Source: Saccharibacillus alkalitolerans
GTDB taxonomy: Bacteria > Bacillota > Bacilli > Paenibacillales > Paenibacillaceae
Direction: 5' to 3'
Assembly (NCBI RefSeq): GCF_011090185.1
Contig: NZ_JAAFGS010000007.1
Location: 62,001 to 126,000 of the forward strand
DNA length: 64,000 nucleotides
The first letter of the stretch is position 1, and each line of letters begins with the position of its first letter. The notes beneath the pieces are model-generated. The model worked only from the letters and a program-made list of their open reading frames with translations, was not told the DNA's origin and made no database searches. Positions 24,713-33,732 of this stretch are shown in pieces. The translations under genes were made by a program, and so were the position numbers.

Positions 24713-26074
24713 TCATTTAAAATATACAAGCCCGCCGCCCAAGGATTTAAATCTTGTCATCGCTTCGAAATGCGTCCGATAATTGATGCTGCGTCTTTTC
24801 CCCCACGTAGAAACCGCGATCCAACGGTTATCGTTTACATCCCGATAATATTTGGTAATGGTCATCCAATGCCATTCATATTCATAATCCGTAAATTTAG
24901 ACAAATTCAATGTAGCGACAGGCGAGTTGATTCGTAAGCCTGCTTTGGCGTAGTTAGCCGTATTGTCCAGTGTGAAAGGAGTGCTGTCGTATACAGCTTT
25001 GAGATTTACGTTTTTGTCTTTCGCATATTTTTCCACAGAGTCGATAAAATGATATACCGAAGTTTCGCCTAATAGGCCCGGATTGATATAATTGTACATT
25101 ACATTCATATGAGCAAGAAAATCGTTTTGCGAAGTGGCAACGCCGCTATATAAGTTCCGGTATACCGAAGGATTCGTTATTTTGGCCAAATACGTGGTGA
25201 GGTTGGCCGCTGCTACAGGAGCGCATCCTCGAGTCTCTTTAGTCGGACTTTTAGGCGCTATATCGCCCCACCATCCTTGATCTCCCCCATAGCTGTAAGT
25301 ACCCGAGCCGACATTCACCGGAACGAACCTCTGCTGACTGGCTTCGACCGTAAGCGCATAATCTTCTTTGGTCACAGCTGCCGCTGCCATAAAAGAATTT
25401 GCATTCGATCCTTCCTCCAGAACCCGCTGCATCCGCTGTTCGTTTTTCGGAGTCTTCAATTCTCGATACTGTTGTTGCAGTTGATCTTTTTGTTCGGTGA
25501 CCGCTTGGGTTACGTCTTCGACTGATTCAAAATCGTCTTCCAACTGAAGATATTGTTCTTCCTGTCCTTGGTTCGTCTGGATCATATAAGTCATCGGAGG
25601 AACGAAAACAAGCTTGGAGGAAGAGGGATCATCCAAAGAAGCGATAGAAAGCGGCGATAACCGGTCGCGAATCGATTGTACGACTTGGTCGTCGATAAAA
25701 ATATCGTACGCATCATAGCTATCGCGCAATGCGCCGATCGAGATATAGCCGATTTCTTGATCGCCTGAAAGCAAAGGAATCATGTATGCGATCACGTTGC
25801 TTTCTAAATCGTATAACGGAATTTGATTGGGAGAAGGTTTAAGATTCAAGCCTTTTGTCTGCCAATCGTCTTTGAGATAACCGTTGATATGCATATCGGC
25901 AATTCGCAGAATTTCTTCCGAAGTCAAAACCGGATTCGGGACATCGGTAACGCTCTCAACTTCTGCTTGTATGGTCTTGAGATCAAGAGATTGAGCATGG
26001 GAAGCAGTGACGTTCGATGATACGGCAAGCGTCAATAAAATCGAACCTATTGCTGCTTTTTTCAGAATAGTCAT
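24713..26074 (-). CDS. Secreted C39-like cysteine peptidase
   Basis: A 453-residue exported protein with a signal peptide (cut near ASHA, residue 27). Residues 30-200 form an unrecognised pro- or adaptor region that includes a Gln-rich coiled stretch (EQKDQLQQQYRELK). The C-terminal 190 residues look like a papain-type C39-like domain: GWWGDIAPKSPTKETRGCAPVAAAN holds the oxyanion Gln/Trp region and the catalytic Cys (near 283), and EWHWMTITKYY holds the His (near 418). Similar domains occur in Paenibacillus and Bacillus secreted proteins of unknown substrate. It is followed by a lipoprotein gene. The DNA is less GC-rich than the neighbours. Confidence 0.7.
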   Translation of the reverse strand: MTILKKAAIGSILLTLAVSSNVTASHAQSLDLKTIQAEVESVTDVPNPVLTSEEILRIADMHINGYLKDDWQTKGLNLKPSPNQIPLYDLESNVIAYMIPLLSGDQEIGYISIGALRDSYDAYDIFIDDQVVQSIRDRLSPLSIASLDDPSSSKLVFVPPMTYMIQTNQGQEEQYLQLEDDFESVEDVTQAVTEQKDQLQQQYRELKTPKNEQRMQRVLEEGSNANSFMAAAAVTKEDYALTVEASQQRFVPVNVGSGTYSYGGDQGWWGDIAPKSPTKETRGCAPVAAANLTTYLAKITNPSVYRNLYSGVATSQNDFLAHMNVMYNYINPGLLGETSVYHFIDSVEKYAKDKNVNLKAVYDSTPFTLDNTANYAKAGLRINSPVATLNLSKFTDYEYEWHWMTITKYYRDVNDNRWIAVSTWGKRRSINYRTHFEAMTRFKSLGGGLVYFK

Positions 26075-26254
26075 AGAAGAACTTCCTTTTTATAGATTTT
26101 TTGGTTCTTCCATCAAACAAGCGTTTGCAATAGATTTTAGTTTTAGGGAATTTTGTTTTCTTTTGATTTTCGGGATTCGAACGATAGAATCTTCGCCTCG
26201 GCTTCGTACTATACAATGTCGGTACCGGCATCGGCATAAGGAAGGAGGCGTCCG

Positions 26255-26818
26255 GTGGAACAGAAGAAGGAACGGGAAGAAGACCTCGTCAGGCGAATCC
26301 GGGAAAAAGACGAGCGGGCGCTGCGCGATCTGATCGACGAATACGGCGGACTGCTGAAAGCGATCGTGTATCGCCATTTGTCCGGCAGCCCGCAGGATCG
26401 CGAGGAATGCCTCGACGACGTGCTGCTGGCGATCTGGAACCATATCGAATCGTTCGACGGCGAGCGGAATTCGTTCAAGCAGTGGGCGGCGGCCGTCGCG
26501 AAATATAAAGCGATCGACTATCAGCGCAGATGGCTGCGCGAGAAGGAGCGGCACTCGGGCGAAGAATTGGACACGGAGCGGCTGCGAAGCACGGACGGCG
26601 CGGATTCGGCGGCGAGATCGAATGCGGCGGATATGCTGGAGCAGCTGCCGGAAGACGAGCGGAAGCTGTTCGAGCGCTATTATCTGGAAGGCGTCCCGGC
26701 GAAGGAGATCGCGGCGGAACGGAACGTGAAGGAGTCCTGGATTCATAACAAGCTGTCGCGGGGGCGCCGAAAGCTGAAAAAAATAGGGATGACGCGAAAC
26801 GGGGTGCGCGAGAAATGA
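26255..26818 (+). CDS. ECF-type RNA polymerase sigma factor
   Basis: A 187-residue sigma-70 family protein read from a GTG with AAGGAGG six nt upstream. Region 2 (LIDEYGGLLKAIVYRHLSGSPQDREECLDDVLLAIWNHI) binds core polymerase and the -10 element; region 4 (LPEDERKLFERYYLEGVPAKEIAAERNVKESWIHNKLSRGRRKLKK) binds the -35. It is coupled by an ATGA overlap to a membrane anti-sigma gene, the usual arrangement for envelope-stress sigma factors. Confidence 0.9.
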   Translation: MEQKKEREEDLVRRIREKDERALRDLIDEYGGLLKAIVYRHLSGSPQDREECLDDVLLAIWNHIESFDGERNSFKQWAAAVAKYKAIDYQRRWLREKERHSGEELDTERLRSTDGADSAARSNAADMLEQLPEDERKLFERYYLEGVPAKEIAAERNVKESWIHNKLSRGRRKLKKIGMTRNGVREK

Positions 26819-27861
26819 GCATTTACGACGAATTGAACGGAATGAAACTCGATCCGACGGAATACGGGGAAGAGCCTTTGACGGCGGCCGAGAGAAAGAA
26901 ATGGGAGCGGCGCGTAAAAGGGAAGCTGAGGGGCGCGGGAAAGAAAAAGCGCGAAAGCGGGTGGGGAGCCGCGGCGGCGGCCCTGCTGATCGCGGTCGCC
27001 GCGCTGGCCTACAGCCCTGCTGCGCTGGCCAAGCTGACGTGGGTCTCGGGGCTGCTTGAAAACTTCGGAAGCGCCGGCGGCGGAGCCCAAGCCGATTATT
27101 CCGCTTACAAGACCATGGTCGGCGAGACGGCGGAGAACGAGTACGGCCAGCTGACTTTGAACGAAGTGATCCTCGATGCCGACAGGCTGCTGATCAGCTC
27201 GACGTTCAAGCCGGTCGAAGGTTTCGCTTTCGATTACCGCACGTTTCTGCTTGCCAAGGTAACGATCGACGGCCGGGAAGACCTGCAGCTGACGAGCGGA
27301 GGACAATCGCTGCGGGAGGAAGACGGCCGCTATACGGTGTATGGAGAAGTGAATCTGAGCGAAGTCCCGAAGAGGGACCCGCTTCGGATCAAGATCCTGT
27401 ACGACACGATCGATAAAAGCGGCGTTTGGAACGGCGAGCGGAAAGCTGTTGCCCGGCCTTGGACATTCGAAATCGAAGCTTCCGCCCGCGAGTTGATCGC
27501 GGACACGAAGACAATCGGGATCGGCCGGGAGATGACATTGCGGACGGGCGAAGAGATCCGGGTGGAAAAAGCGATCTTAAGCCCCGTATCGACGCTGGTC
27601 TATTATCGCGTCTTGAACGAAGACGAATATGCCGAACATGAAAAGCCGCAGATGGATGCTCTCCGAATGACGAACGAGAACGGAAACGCCATTCCCTTTA
27701 TCGAAGGCGGCAGCTGCGAAGGCGAAGCTTATTCGGGAAAAGGTTGGCATTATGCGCGTTATCCCGCGATCGACCCGGTCAAGCATCGGTACACATTGAC
27801 GCCGTTTCGCTATTTCGACGGAGGCCCTCACGCAGTGGGCGATCCGTTTCCTTTACGGTGA
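26815..27861 (+). CDS. DUF4179-type anti-sigma factor
   Basis: A 348-residue protein with an N-terminal cytoplasmic stretch (1-50), one membrane segment (about 52-70, AAAAALLIAVAALAY) and an outside domain of DUF4179 type followed by a beta-rich region. In characterised pairs the N-terminal part holds the sigma factor at the membrane until a signal releases it. The start overlaps the sigma gene stop. It ends about 30 nt before a terminator. The signal is unknown. Confidence 0.8.
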   Translation: MSIYDELNGMKLDPTEYGEEPLTAAERKKWERRVKGKLRGAGKKKRESGWGAAAAALLIAVAALAYSPAALAKLTWVSGLLENFGSAGGGAQADYSAYKTMVGETAENEYGQLTLNEVILDADRLLISSTFKPVEGFAFDYRTFLLAKVTIDGREDLQLTSGGQSLREEDGRYTVYGEVNLSEVPKRDPLRIKILYDTIDKSGVWNGERKAVARPWTFEIEASARELIADTKTIGIGREMTLRTGEEIRVEKAILSPVSTLVYYRVLNEDEYAEHEKPQMDALRMTNENGNAIPFIEGGSCEGEAYSGKGWHYARYPAIDPVKHRYTLTPFRYFDGGPHAVGDPFPLR

Positions 27862-27888
27862 ATCCAGGCCGCTCCGTCTATTCCAAAT

Positions 27889-27914
27889 CGGCAGCCGCAG
27901 GGCTGCCGGTTTTT
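27889..27914 (+). terminator. Terminator of the sigma/anti-sigma operon
   Basis: GGCAGCC-GCAG-GGCTGCC followed by GGTTTTT, about 30 nt after the stop. Confidence 0.85.
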
Positions 27915-27946
27915 CTCTTCTTTCTGCTGTTTTCCTATATAAAGCT

Positions 27947-27975
27947 TTGCTTCTTTTCCCGGAATTCATTATAGT
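27947..27975 (+). promoter_or_regulatory. SigmaA-type promoter of the GH3 gene
   Basis: TTGCTT (27947-27952), a 17-nt spacer, TATAGT (27970-27975). It leaves a leader of about 135 nt before the GH3 start. Confidence 0.6.
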
Positions 27976-28116
27976 GGAGACAGATGCGCAGCGTTTTTTC
28001 GAATTTTACGAAATGGTTTTCGGTAAGCGTCACCAATTGGCTGATCACTACTTCGGAAGCGGCGGGAAACGCGCGTACATAAGGAACACCCCACACAGAA
28101 TTCGGGAGGGAATATT

Positions 28117-30900
28117 TTGAGCCAAACACATGTCGGAGGACCTCTGAAAGGCTTTGCGGAATTCAGCAGAAAGGTAGCCGCGCAGGGCGCCGTGCTGCTT
28201 CAGAACGAACAAGAGGCGCTGCCGATCCGGAAGGACGAGAACGTCGCGATCTTCGGGCGCGTGCAGCTTAACTATTACCGCAGCGGTACGGGATCGGGCG
28301 GGAGCGTGCACGTTTCGCACACGACCAATCTGCTGGACGGACTGCGGAATAAACCGTCGGTTCAAGTGAACGAAGAACTGGCGGCCGTGTACGAAAAATG
28401 GATCGAAGAGAACCCGTTCGACAACGGCGGAGGCGGCTGGGCGGCGGAACCGTGGCACCAGAAAGAAATGCCTTTGACGGACGAGCTGGTATCGGGCGCG
28501 CGCGCCAAGTCGGATAAAGCGATCGTGGTCATCGGCCGCACGGCCGGCGAAGACCAGGACAACGCCGACGCGCCGGGCAGCTACCGCCTGACGCCGGAAG
28601 AGCTGGATATGCTGACGCAGGTCACGAACCATTTCGAGAAGACGATCGTCGTCTTGAACGTCTCGAACATCGTGGACATGAGCTGGGTGAACGAAGCTTC
28701 GCACAAGCACAAGGTCGCGGCGGTAATTTACGCTTGGCACGGAGGCATGGAAGGCGGCAACGCGATCGCGGACGTGCTGTCCGGCATCGTTACGCCGAGC
28801 GGCAAGCTGACCGACACCATCGCCTACTCGATCGCCGATTATCCGTCGACAAGCAACTACGGCAGCGAGATCAAAAGCGTGTACGAAGAAGACGTCTATG
28901 TCGGATATCGGTATTTCGAAACGTTTCGTCCAGAAAAAGTGCAGTACGAATTCGGATTCGGCCTGTCTTACACGACATTCGCTCAAGTTTCCGAAGAAGC
29001 CAAAACGATTCAAAAAGACGGCGCGGAATGGATCGAGATCGGCGTAACCGTAACGAATACCGGCAGCGTCTTCGAAGGCAAAGAAGTCGTGCAGGCCTAC
29101 GTCGAAGCGCCGCAGGGCAAACTCGGCCAACCGGTCAAAAAGCTGGTCGGTTTCGCCAAAACGAAATCGCTGCAGCCGGGCGAATCGGAGCGCGTCACGA
29201 TCGCGTTCCCGGTCGATAAACTGGCTTCGTACGACGACGCGGGCGCGACCGGACATCCTTACGCTTACGTGCTGGAAGAAGGGACTTACCTTTTCCACGT
29301 CGGATCGAGCGTGAAGCGCACGACCGCCGTCCAGGTGGACGGAGCGGACGGCTATATCGTGAACGAACTGCGCGTCGTCCAGCAATTCGAGGAAGCGATG
29401 GCGCCGGTCGAAGAGTTCTCCCGCATCAAGCCGGGATCGCGCAAAGCCGACGGTTCGTACGAGCTGCTCAGCGAAAACGTTCCGACCCGCAAGGTGAACA
29501 TGGCGCAGCGCATCCAGGATCGCCTGCCGAAATCGCTGGCGCATACGGGCGACCGGGGTATCCGGCTGCACGACGTCAAGGAAGGCAGAGCTTCCATGGA
29601 CGAATTCGTGGCGCAGCTGAGCGACGAAGAACTGGCGACGCTGGTACGCGGCGAAGGCATGAGCAGCCCGCTCGTGACGCCGGGTACGGCTTCCGCTTTC
29701 GGCGGAGTCAGCGATGCGCTGCTGAACTACGGCATTCCGGTCGCCTGCACGGCGGACGGTCCTTCCGGCATCCGGATGGACAGCGGCGGCCAGGCGACCC
29801 AGGTGTCGATCGGCACGCTGCTTGCGGCGACGTGGGACACGGCGCTCGTGGAAGAGCTGTACGTGCTGGAAGGTCAGGAGCTGCTGCTGAACAACGTGGA
29901 CGCGCTGCTCGGACCGGGCCTCAACATCCGCCGCAGTCCGCTGAACGGCCGGAACTTCGAGTACTTCTCGGAAGATCCGATCGTCTCGGGCGAGTTCGCG
30001 GCGGCCTGCGTGCGCGGCATCATGAAGGGCGGATCGAACGGCACGCTCAAGCACTTTGCCTGCAACAACCAGGAGCAGTACCGCAGCAAAGTCAACGCGG
30101 TCGTGTCCGAACGCGCGCTGCGCGAGATCTACCTGAAAGGCTTCGAGATCGCGGTGCGCGAAGGCGGAGCGAACTCGATCATGACTTCGTACAATCCGAT
30201 CAACGGCCACTGGGCGGCGTCGAATTACGATCTGAACACGACGATCCTGCGCGGCGAATGGGGCTTCGACGGTATCGTCATGACGGACTGGTGGGCGGTC
30301 ATGAACGATTCCGCAAGCGGCGGCGAAGCGGATCGCAAAAACACCAACTTCATGGTCCGCGCGCAAAACGATCTGTACATGGTCGTGATGAACTACGGCG
30401 CCGAAACCAACATTTGGGGCGATAACACGATGGAGTCGCTGGCGAACGGCACGCTGACGCGCGGCGAACTGCAGCGCAGCGCCAAAAATATCTGCTCGTT
30501 CATCATGAACGCGCCGGTCTTCTCCAGAGAACGGACGCCGGAGAAGATCGAGAAATTCGAAGCGCAGGGCGTCACTCAGCTGGACAGCGCCCAGGCGCTG
30601 ACGGAGCAGGGCGAAGTGCAGCCTTCCGCCGATTCGCCGGTATACGTCAAGATCGAACAGCCGGGCATCTACCGGGTGGCGGTCAACGTCATGTCGCCGG
30701 AGCCGGAACTTTCGCAGAGCGCCTGCAACCTGCTGCTGAACGGAAAAATCATGACGACCGTGCAGATGAACGGCACCCAAGGCCGCTGGCTGAAGCAGCG
30801 TCTCGCCACGATCGAGCTGGAACTGGGCACGTACAAGCTCGAAGTCGAATTTACGAAACCGGGCCTGCAGCTGGGTACGGTGGAATTCAAGCGGGTGTAA
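28117..30900 (+). CDS. GH3 beta-glycosidase with permuted domain order
   Basis: A 927-residue glycoside hydrolase of family 3, read from a TTG with GGGAGGG six nt upstream. The order is reversed from most GH3: the C-terminal alpha/beta sandwich comes first (about 15-260, AVLLQNEQEALPI... VVIGRTAGEDQDN), then a fibronectin III-like domain (about 280-400), then the TIM barrel (about 480-790) with GPGLNIRRSPLNGRNFEYFSEDP, KHFACNNQE and the nucleophile Asp in GIVMTDWW (near 725). A beta-sandwich ends the protein (about 830-927). The same permutation is known from Ruminococcus and Butyrivibrio beta-glucosidases. No signal peptide, so it acts inside the cell on imported oligosaccharides; glucosidase or xylosidase specificity cannot be told. 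Confidence 0.85.
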   Translation: MSQTHVGGPLKGFAEFSRKVAAQGAVLLQNEQEALPIRKDENVAIFGRVQLNYYRSGTGSGGSVHVSHTTNLLDGLRNKPSVQVNEELAAVYEKWIEENPFDNGGGGWAAEPWHQKEMPLTDELVSGARAKSDKAIVVIGRTAGEDQDNADAPGSYRLTPEELDMLTQVTNHFEKTIVVLNVSNIVDMSWVNEASHKHKVAAVIYAWHGGMEGGNAIADVLSGIVTPSGKLTDTIAYSIADYPSTSNYGSEIKSVYEEDVYVGYRYFETFRPEKVQYEFGFGLSYTTFAQVSEEAKTIQKDGAEWIEIGVTVTNTGSVFEGKEVVQAYVEAPQGKLGQPVKKLVGFAKTKSLQPGESERVTIAFPVDKLASYDDAGATGHPYAYVLEEGTYLFHVGSSVKRTTAVQVDGADGYIVNELRVVQQFEEAMAPVEEFSRIKPGSRKADGSYELLSENVPTRKVNMAQRIQDRLPKSLAHTGDRGIRLHDVKEGRASMDEFVAQLSDEELATLVRGEGMSSPLVTPGTASAFGGVSDALLNYGIPVACTADGPSGIRMDSGGQATQVSIGTLLAATWDTALVEELYVLEGQELLLNNVDALLGPGLNIRRSPLNGRNFEYFSEDPIVSGEFAAACVRGIMKGGSNGTLKHFACNNQEQYRSKVNAVVSERALREIYLKGFEIAVREGGANSIMTSYNPINGHWAASNYDLNTTILRGEWGFDGIVMTDWWAVMNDSASGGEADRKNTNFMVRAQNDLYMVVMNYGAETNIWGDNTMESLANGTLTRGELQRSAKNICSFIMNAPVFSRERTPEKIEKFEAQGVTQLDSAQALTEQGEVQPSADSPVYVKIEQPGIYRVAVNVMSPEPELSQSACNLLLNGKIMTTVQMNGTQGRWLKQRLATIELELGTYKLEVEFTKPGLQLGTVEFKRV

Positions 30901-31055
30901 AGGGCTCGGGGCGATCGGGTCCGGTCGAAGCGATCGCGGGAGCGAACGGAACATGCCGACGAAAGCGGCGAGCCGGCGAGCGAACCCTCCTTCCGTCGAA
31001 GCGGAGGATTCCGTTTTGCCCGCGCGGTTCACGCGCGAATTTGATTGGACGCTGC

Positions 31056-31097
31056 GGTTAACGGCTAACGGTTAACGGTTAATGGCTAACCGCTAAC
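31056..31097. repeat. Six tandem 7-bp repeats
   Basis: Six head-to-tail copies of GGTTAAC with variants GGCTAAC, GGTTAAT and CGCTAAC. The last one runs into the first 23-nt unit of the element that starts at 31094. Confidence 0.85.
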
Positions 31098-31288
31098 GGA
31101 TCGATACGACGCTTAGAGACCCTAATCGAGCTGCTGCAGTTTTTAACGGATCGAGAGGACGCTTAGACGCAAAAAAGCAGGAGAATTCCGGTCATTCGGA
31201 CCGATTGCGACGGCTAAGCGTCTCCAGGATCCGTTACAATTCGAACCCGGCGAAAAAACATGCTCTAACGGACATGCGATCCTTTAGA
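31094..31288. repeat. Intergenic element, copy C (four 23-nt units, variant)
   Basis: Units TAACGGATC-N7-GACGCTTAG at 31094 and 31144 (direct, 50 nt apart), an inverted one at 31214-31236, and a diverged fourth at 31266 in direct orientation (TAACGGACAT...). It resembles copies A and B in unit length and 50-nt spacing, but uses another end sequence (CGCTTAG) and a 70-nt centre. It lies in the 681-bp gap between the convergent GH3 and gltD genes. The rest of that gap shows a weak hairpin near 30980-31015 and the gltD terminator. Confidence 0.7.
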
Positions 31289-31486
31289 TCTCGGACAGGC
31301 AGCCCGGACCCCCGAAACGACGGCCTGGCCTTCGTTCCCTTGCGGGGGCGTACCGTTTGTATGCCGGATTGCGCGGCGGACCGACCGCAAGAAGCGGCCT
31401 GCGCAGCGGATTGCAAGAATTGATTGTGCGAAGTCGACCTGCACGGCGGAACAATCGCAAGAAATGGATCTGCCGACGGAAAAAGC

Positions 31487-31521
31487 AAAACGCCAACCGG
31501 ATTGCGGTTGGCGTTTTTTGA
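31487..31521 (-). terminator. Terminator of gltD
   Basis: AAAACGCCAACCG (31488-31500) pairs with CGGTTGGCGTTTT. On the minus strand the T-rich side is TTTTGCTTTTTCC, about 60 nt after the gltD stop; it can also work on the plus strand. Confidence 0.8.
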
Positions 31522-31581
31522 CGTGTTCGGCTGTGAGGAGGGAGAGAAAGCGGCCGGGACGGCGGAAAAGATCGCCGCCGT

Positions 31582-33732
31582 TTAGTTCAGCCCCGTACCG
31601 CCCGTCAGGTAGCGGTCCACTTCCCGGGCGGCCTCGCGGCCCTCGCGGATCGCCCAGGCCACCAGGCTCTGCCCGCGGCGCATGTCGCCCGCCGCGAACA
31701 CGCCTTCGGCGCTGGCGGCGTACGCGAACGCCGCCGGGTCGCCCTTGCCCGGCCCGCTCAGGCCGGCCGGGCTGGAAGGCGCGCCGAACGAAGGGCGCGC
31801 CTTCACGGCCGCTGCGCCGGCCGAAGGACCGGACGCCCGGGCCGTCCGGTCCGCGGCGGACGCGGCTGCCGTCCGGAGCCGGGCCTGCGGCCCCGCTTCG
31901 GCGCAGCGTTCCGCGACTGCGCCAAACCCCGCGAAGGCCGGCTGCGCAAGGCCTTCGCCCCGGCGCGCCGCCTCGCGGGCCGCCGCTTCGCCGCGGCTCG
32001 CCCAGTCCCGGCCGTGCCCGCCGGTCCGGACGTTGGAGCGCTCGTCGCTCTCCAGCTCAAGCTGCCGGAGCAGCTGCGGCTCCGGCCCGGCAAAGCCGAG
32101 CGCCAGCAGAACCAGCTGCGCCGGGAACGTTTCCTCGCTGCCGGGAATTTCATACGGCACGAGCCTGCCGTCGGCGTCCGGGCGCCAGTCGACCCGGACC
32201 GTCTGTACGCCGCAGACGGTCTGTCCCGTCTCGCTCAGGAAGCGCTTGGCGGATGTGACGTAGCGGCGCGGATCGCGGCCCTGCACGGCTTCCGCTTCGC
32301 GCTGGCCGTAATCGATCTTCTTCACCCGGGGATACTCCGGCCACGGGTTGTTCGCCGGCCGCTCGGAAGGCGGCTCCGGCATGATCTCAAGCTGCACTAC
32401 GCTGCGGCAGCCCTGACGGAGCGCCGTCGCCACGCAGTCCGTGCCGGTGTCCCCGCCGCCGATCACGACGACGTCGCGGCCCGCGGCGGAGAGCTCGCGC
32501 TCCGCCGCCAGGCTTGCCCGTTCCGCTGCCGACGCCAGGCGATCCGCAGTCGAAGCTGCCGGGTCGCCTGCATCTGCCGCCTGCCCCGCGGCGGCGCTGC
32601 CCGCTCCCCGCGCCGCCAGTTCGGCTGAGCTCGGCCCTTCCGCCGCCTCGAGTGCGGCACCGCCCGTTTCCCGCGCCGAGCTCCCGGCGAATCCGTCCGT
32701 CCCTTCCGCCGCCTCGAGTGCGGCACCGCCCGCTCCTCGCGCCGAGCTCCCGGCGAATCCGTCCGTCCCTTCCGCCGCCTCGAGTGCGGCACCGCCCGCT
32801 CCCCGCGCCGATCCCACGGCGAATCCGTCCGTTGCTTCAGCCGCCGCTTGGCCGGCTCTACCCGCCGCCACAAAGTCGGCTCCGCCCGCGAGCAGCCGCT
32901 TCGCGCTCGCCGTCAGAAAGTCCATCGCCTGGCGGATGCCGCCCAGTTCGCGCCCTTCGATGTTCAGCTCTCTTGCGGCGGTCGCTCCGCCGCACAGCAC
33001 CATCGCGTCGTGATGCGCGCGCACCTGCCAGACGGGAAGGTCCCGGCCGATCTCCGTATTCGTCACGAACGTCACGCCTTCGGCCGCGAGCAGGTCGACC
33101 CGGCGCTGGACCGTGCTTTTGTCCAGCTTCATGTTCGGGATGCCGTAGGTCAGCAGCCCGCCGATCCGGTCCGCGCGTTCGTAGACTGTCACGCTGTGGC
33201 CGGCTTTGTTGAGCTGGGCGGCGCAGGCGAGACCGGCGGGACCGGAGCCGATGACGGCGACTTTTTTGCCCGTGCGGACGAGCGGCGGCTCCGGCACGAT
33301 CCAGCCTTCTTCGAAGCCCCGGTCGACGATCGCTTTTTCCAGCGACTTGATCGTCACGGGGCTGCCGATCAGGCCGCCGGTGCAGGAGCCTTCGCACGGA
33401 GCGGGACAGACGCGGCCGGTGAACTCGGGGAAATTGTTGCGCTTGTGCAGTCGGTCCAGCGCGCTCCGCCAATCGCCCCGGAAGACCAGGTCGTTCCACT
33501 CGGGGATCAGGTTGTTCAGCGGGCAGCCCGCCGCCATGCCCGACAGCATTCGTCCCGCGTGGCAGTAGGGCGTGCCGCAGTCCATGCAGCGCGCCGCCTG
33601 CTCGCGCAAGCTTTCTTCGTCCATTTTTACCGCAAATTCGTTCCAATGCCCGATCCGTTCCAGCGCGCCGCATTCGCTCGGCGTCACGCGCCCGTATTCC
33701 ATGAATCCCGTCGCTTTTCCCATATCTGCCAA
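31582..33732 (-). CDS. gltD: Glutamate synthase small subunit with two large low-complexity insertions
   Basis: A 716-residue GltD homologue; usual length is about 490. GltD passes electrons from NADPH through FAD and Fe-S centres to the large subunit, which makes glutamate. Visible: the Cys-rich N-terminus (CMDCGTPYCH, CPLNNL, CPAPCEGSC), FAD motif VAVIGSGPAGLACA (near 160), NADPH motif VVVIGGGDTGTDC (near 418) and the end EGVFAAGDMRRGQSLVAWAIREGREAA. Between the FAD and NADPH domains about 120 extra residues rich in Ala, Gly and Glu are inserted (about 280-414), partly as 22-residue tandem repeats. A second insertion of about 100 residues (about 566-672) precedes the last FAD motif. Both stay in frame and all motifs are kept. 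No large-subunit gene is in the window. Confidence 0.85.
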   Translation of the reverse strand: MADMGKATGFMEYGRVTPSECGALERIGHWNEFAVKMDEESLREQAARCMDCGTPYCHAGRMLSGMAAGCPLNNLIPEWNDLVFRGDWRSALDRLHKRNNFPEFTGRVCPAPCEGSCTGGLIGSPVTIKSLEKAIVDRGFEEGWIVPEPPLVRTGKKVAVIGSGPAGLACAAQLNKAGHSVTVYERADRIGGLLTYGIPNMKLDKSTVQRRVDLLAAEGVTFVTNTEIGRDLPVWQVRAHHDAMVLCGGATAARELNIEGRELGGIRQAMDFLTASAKRLLAGGADFVAAGRAGQAAAEATDGFAVGSARGAGGAALEAAEGTDGFAGSSARGAGGAALEAAEGTDGFAGSSARETGGAALEAAEGPSSAELAARGAGSAAAGQAADAGDPAASTADRLASAAERASLAAERELSAAGRDVVVIGGGDTGTDCVATALRQGCRSVVQLEIMPEPPSERPANNPWPEYPRVKKIDYGQREAEAVQGRDPRRYVTSAKRFLSETGQTVCGVQTVRVDWRPDADGRLVPYEIPGSEETFPAQLVLLALGFAGPEPQLLRQLELESDERSNVRTGGHGRDWASRGEAAAREAARRGEGLAQPAFAGFGAVAERCAEAGPQARLRTAAASAADRTARASGPSAGAAAVKARPSFGAPSSPAGLSGPGKGDPAAFAYAASAEGVFAAGDMRRGQSLVAWAIREGREAAREVDRYLTGGTGLN
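32635..32832. repeat. Three 66-bp tandem repeats inside gltD
   Basis: Near-identical copies begin at 32635, 32701 and 32767, exactly 66 bp apart. Each codes on the minus strand for 22 residues of the type TDGFAGSSAR-GAGGAALEAAEG. Flanking sequence looks like older, decayed copies. As 66 is a multiple of three, copy number can change without breaking the frame. Confidence 0.9.

Noticed and set aside
28048-31032. A 994-codon minus-strand frame opposite the GH3 gene
   Set aside because: Shadow frame caused by codon bias of the GH3 gene; no recognisable protein features.
32635-32832. CRISPR or intergenic repeat
   Set aside because: The 66-bp repeats are contiguous, without spacers, and keep the gltD frame open.
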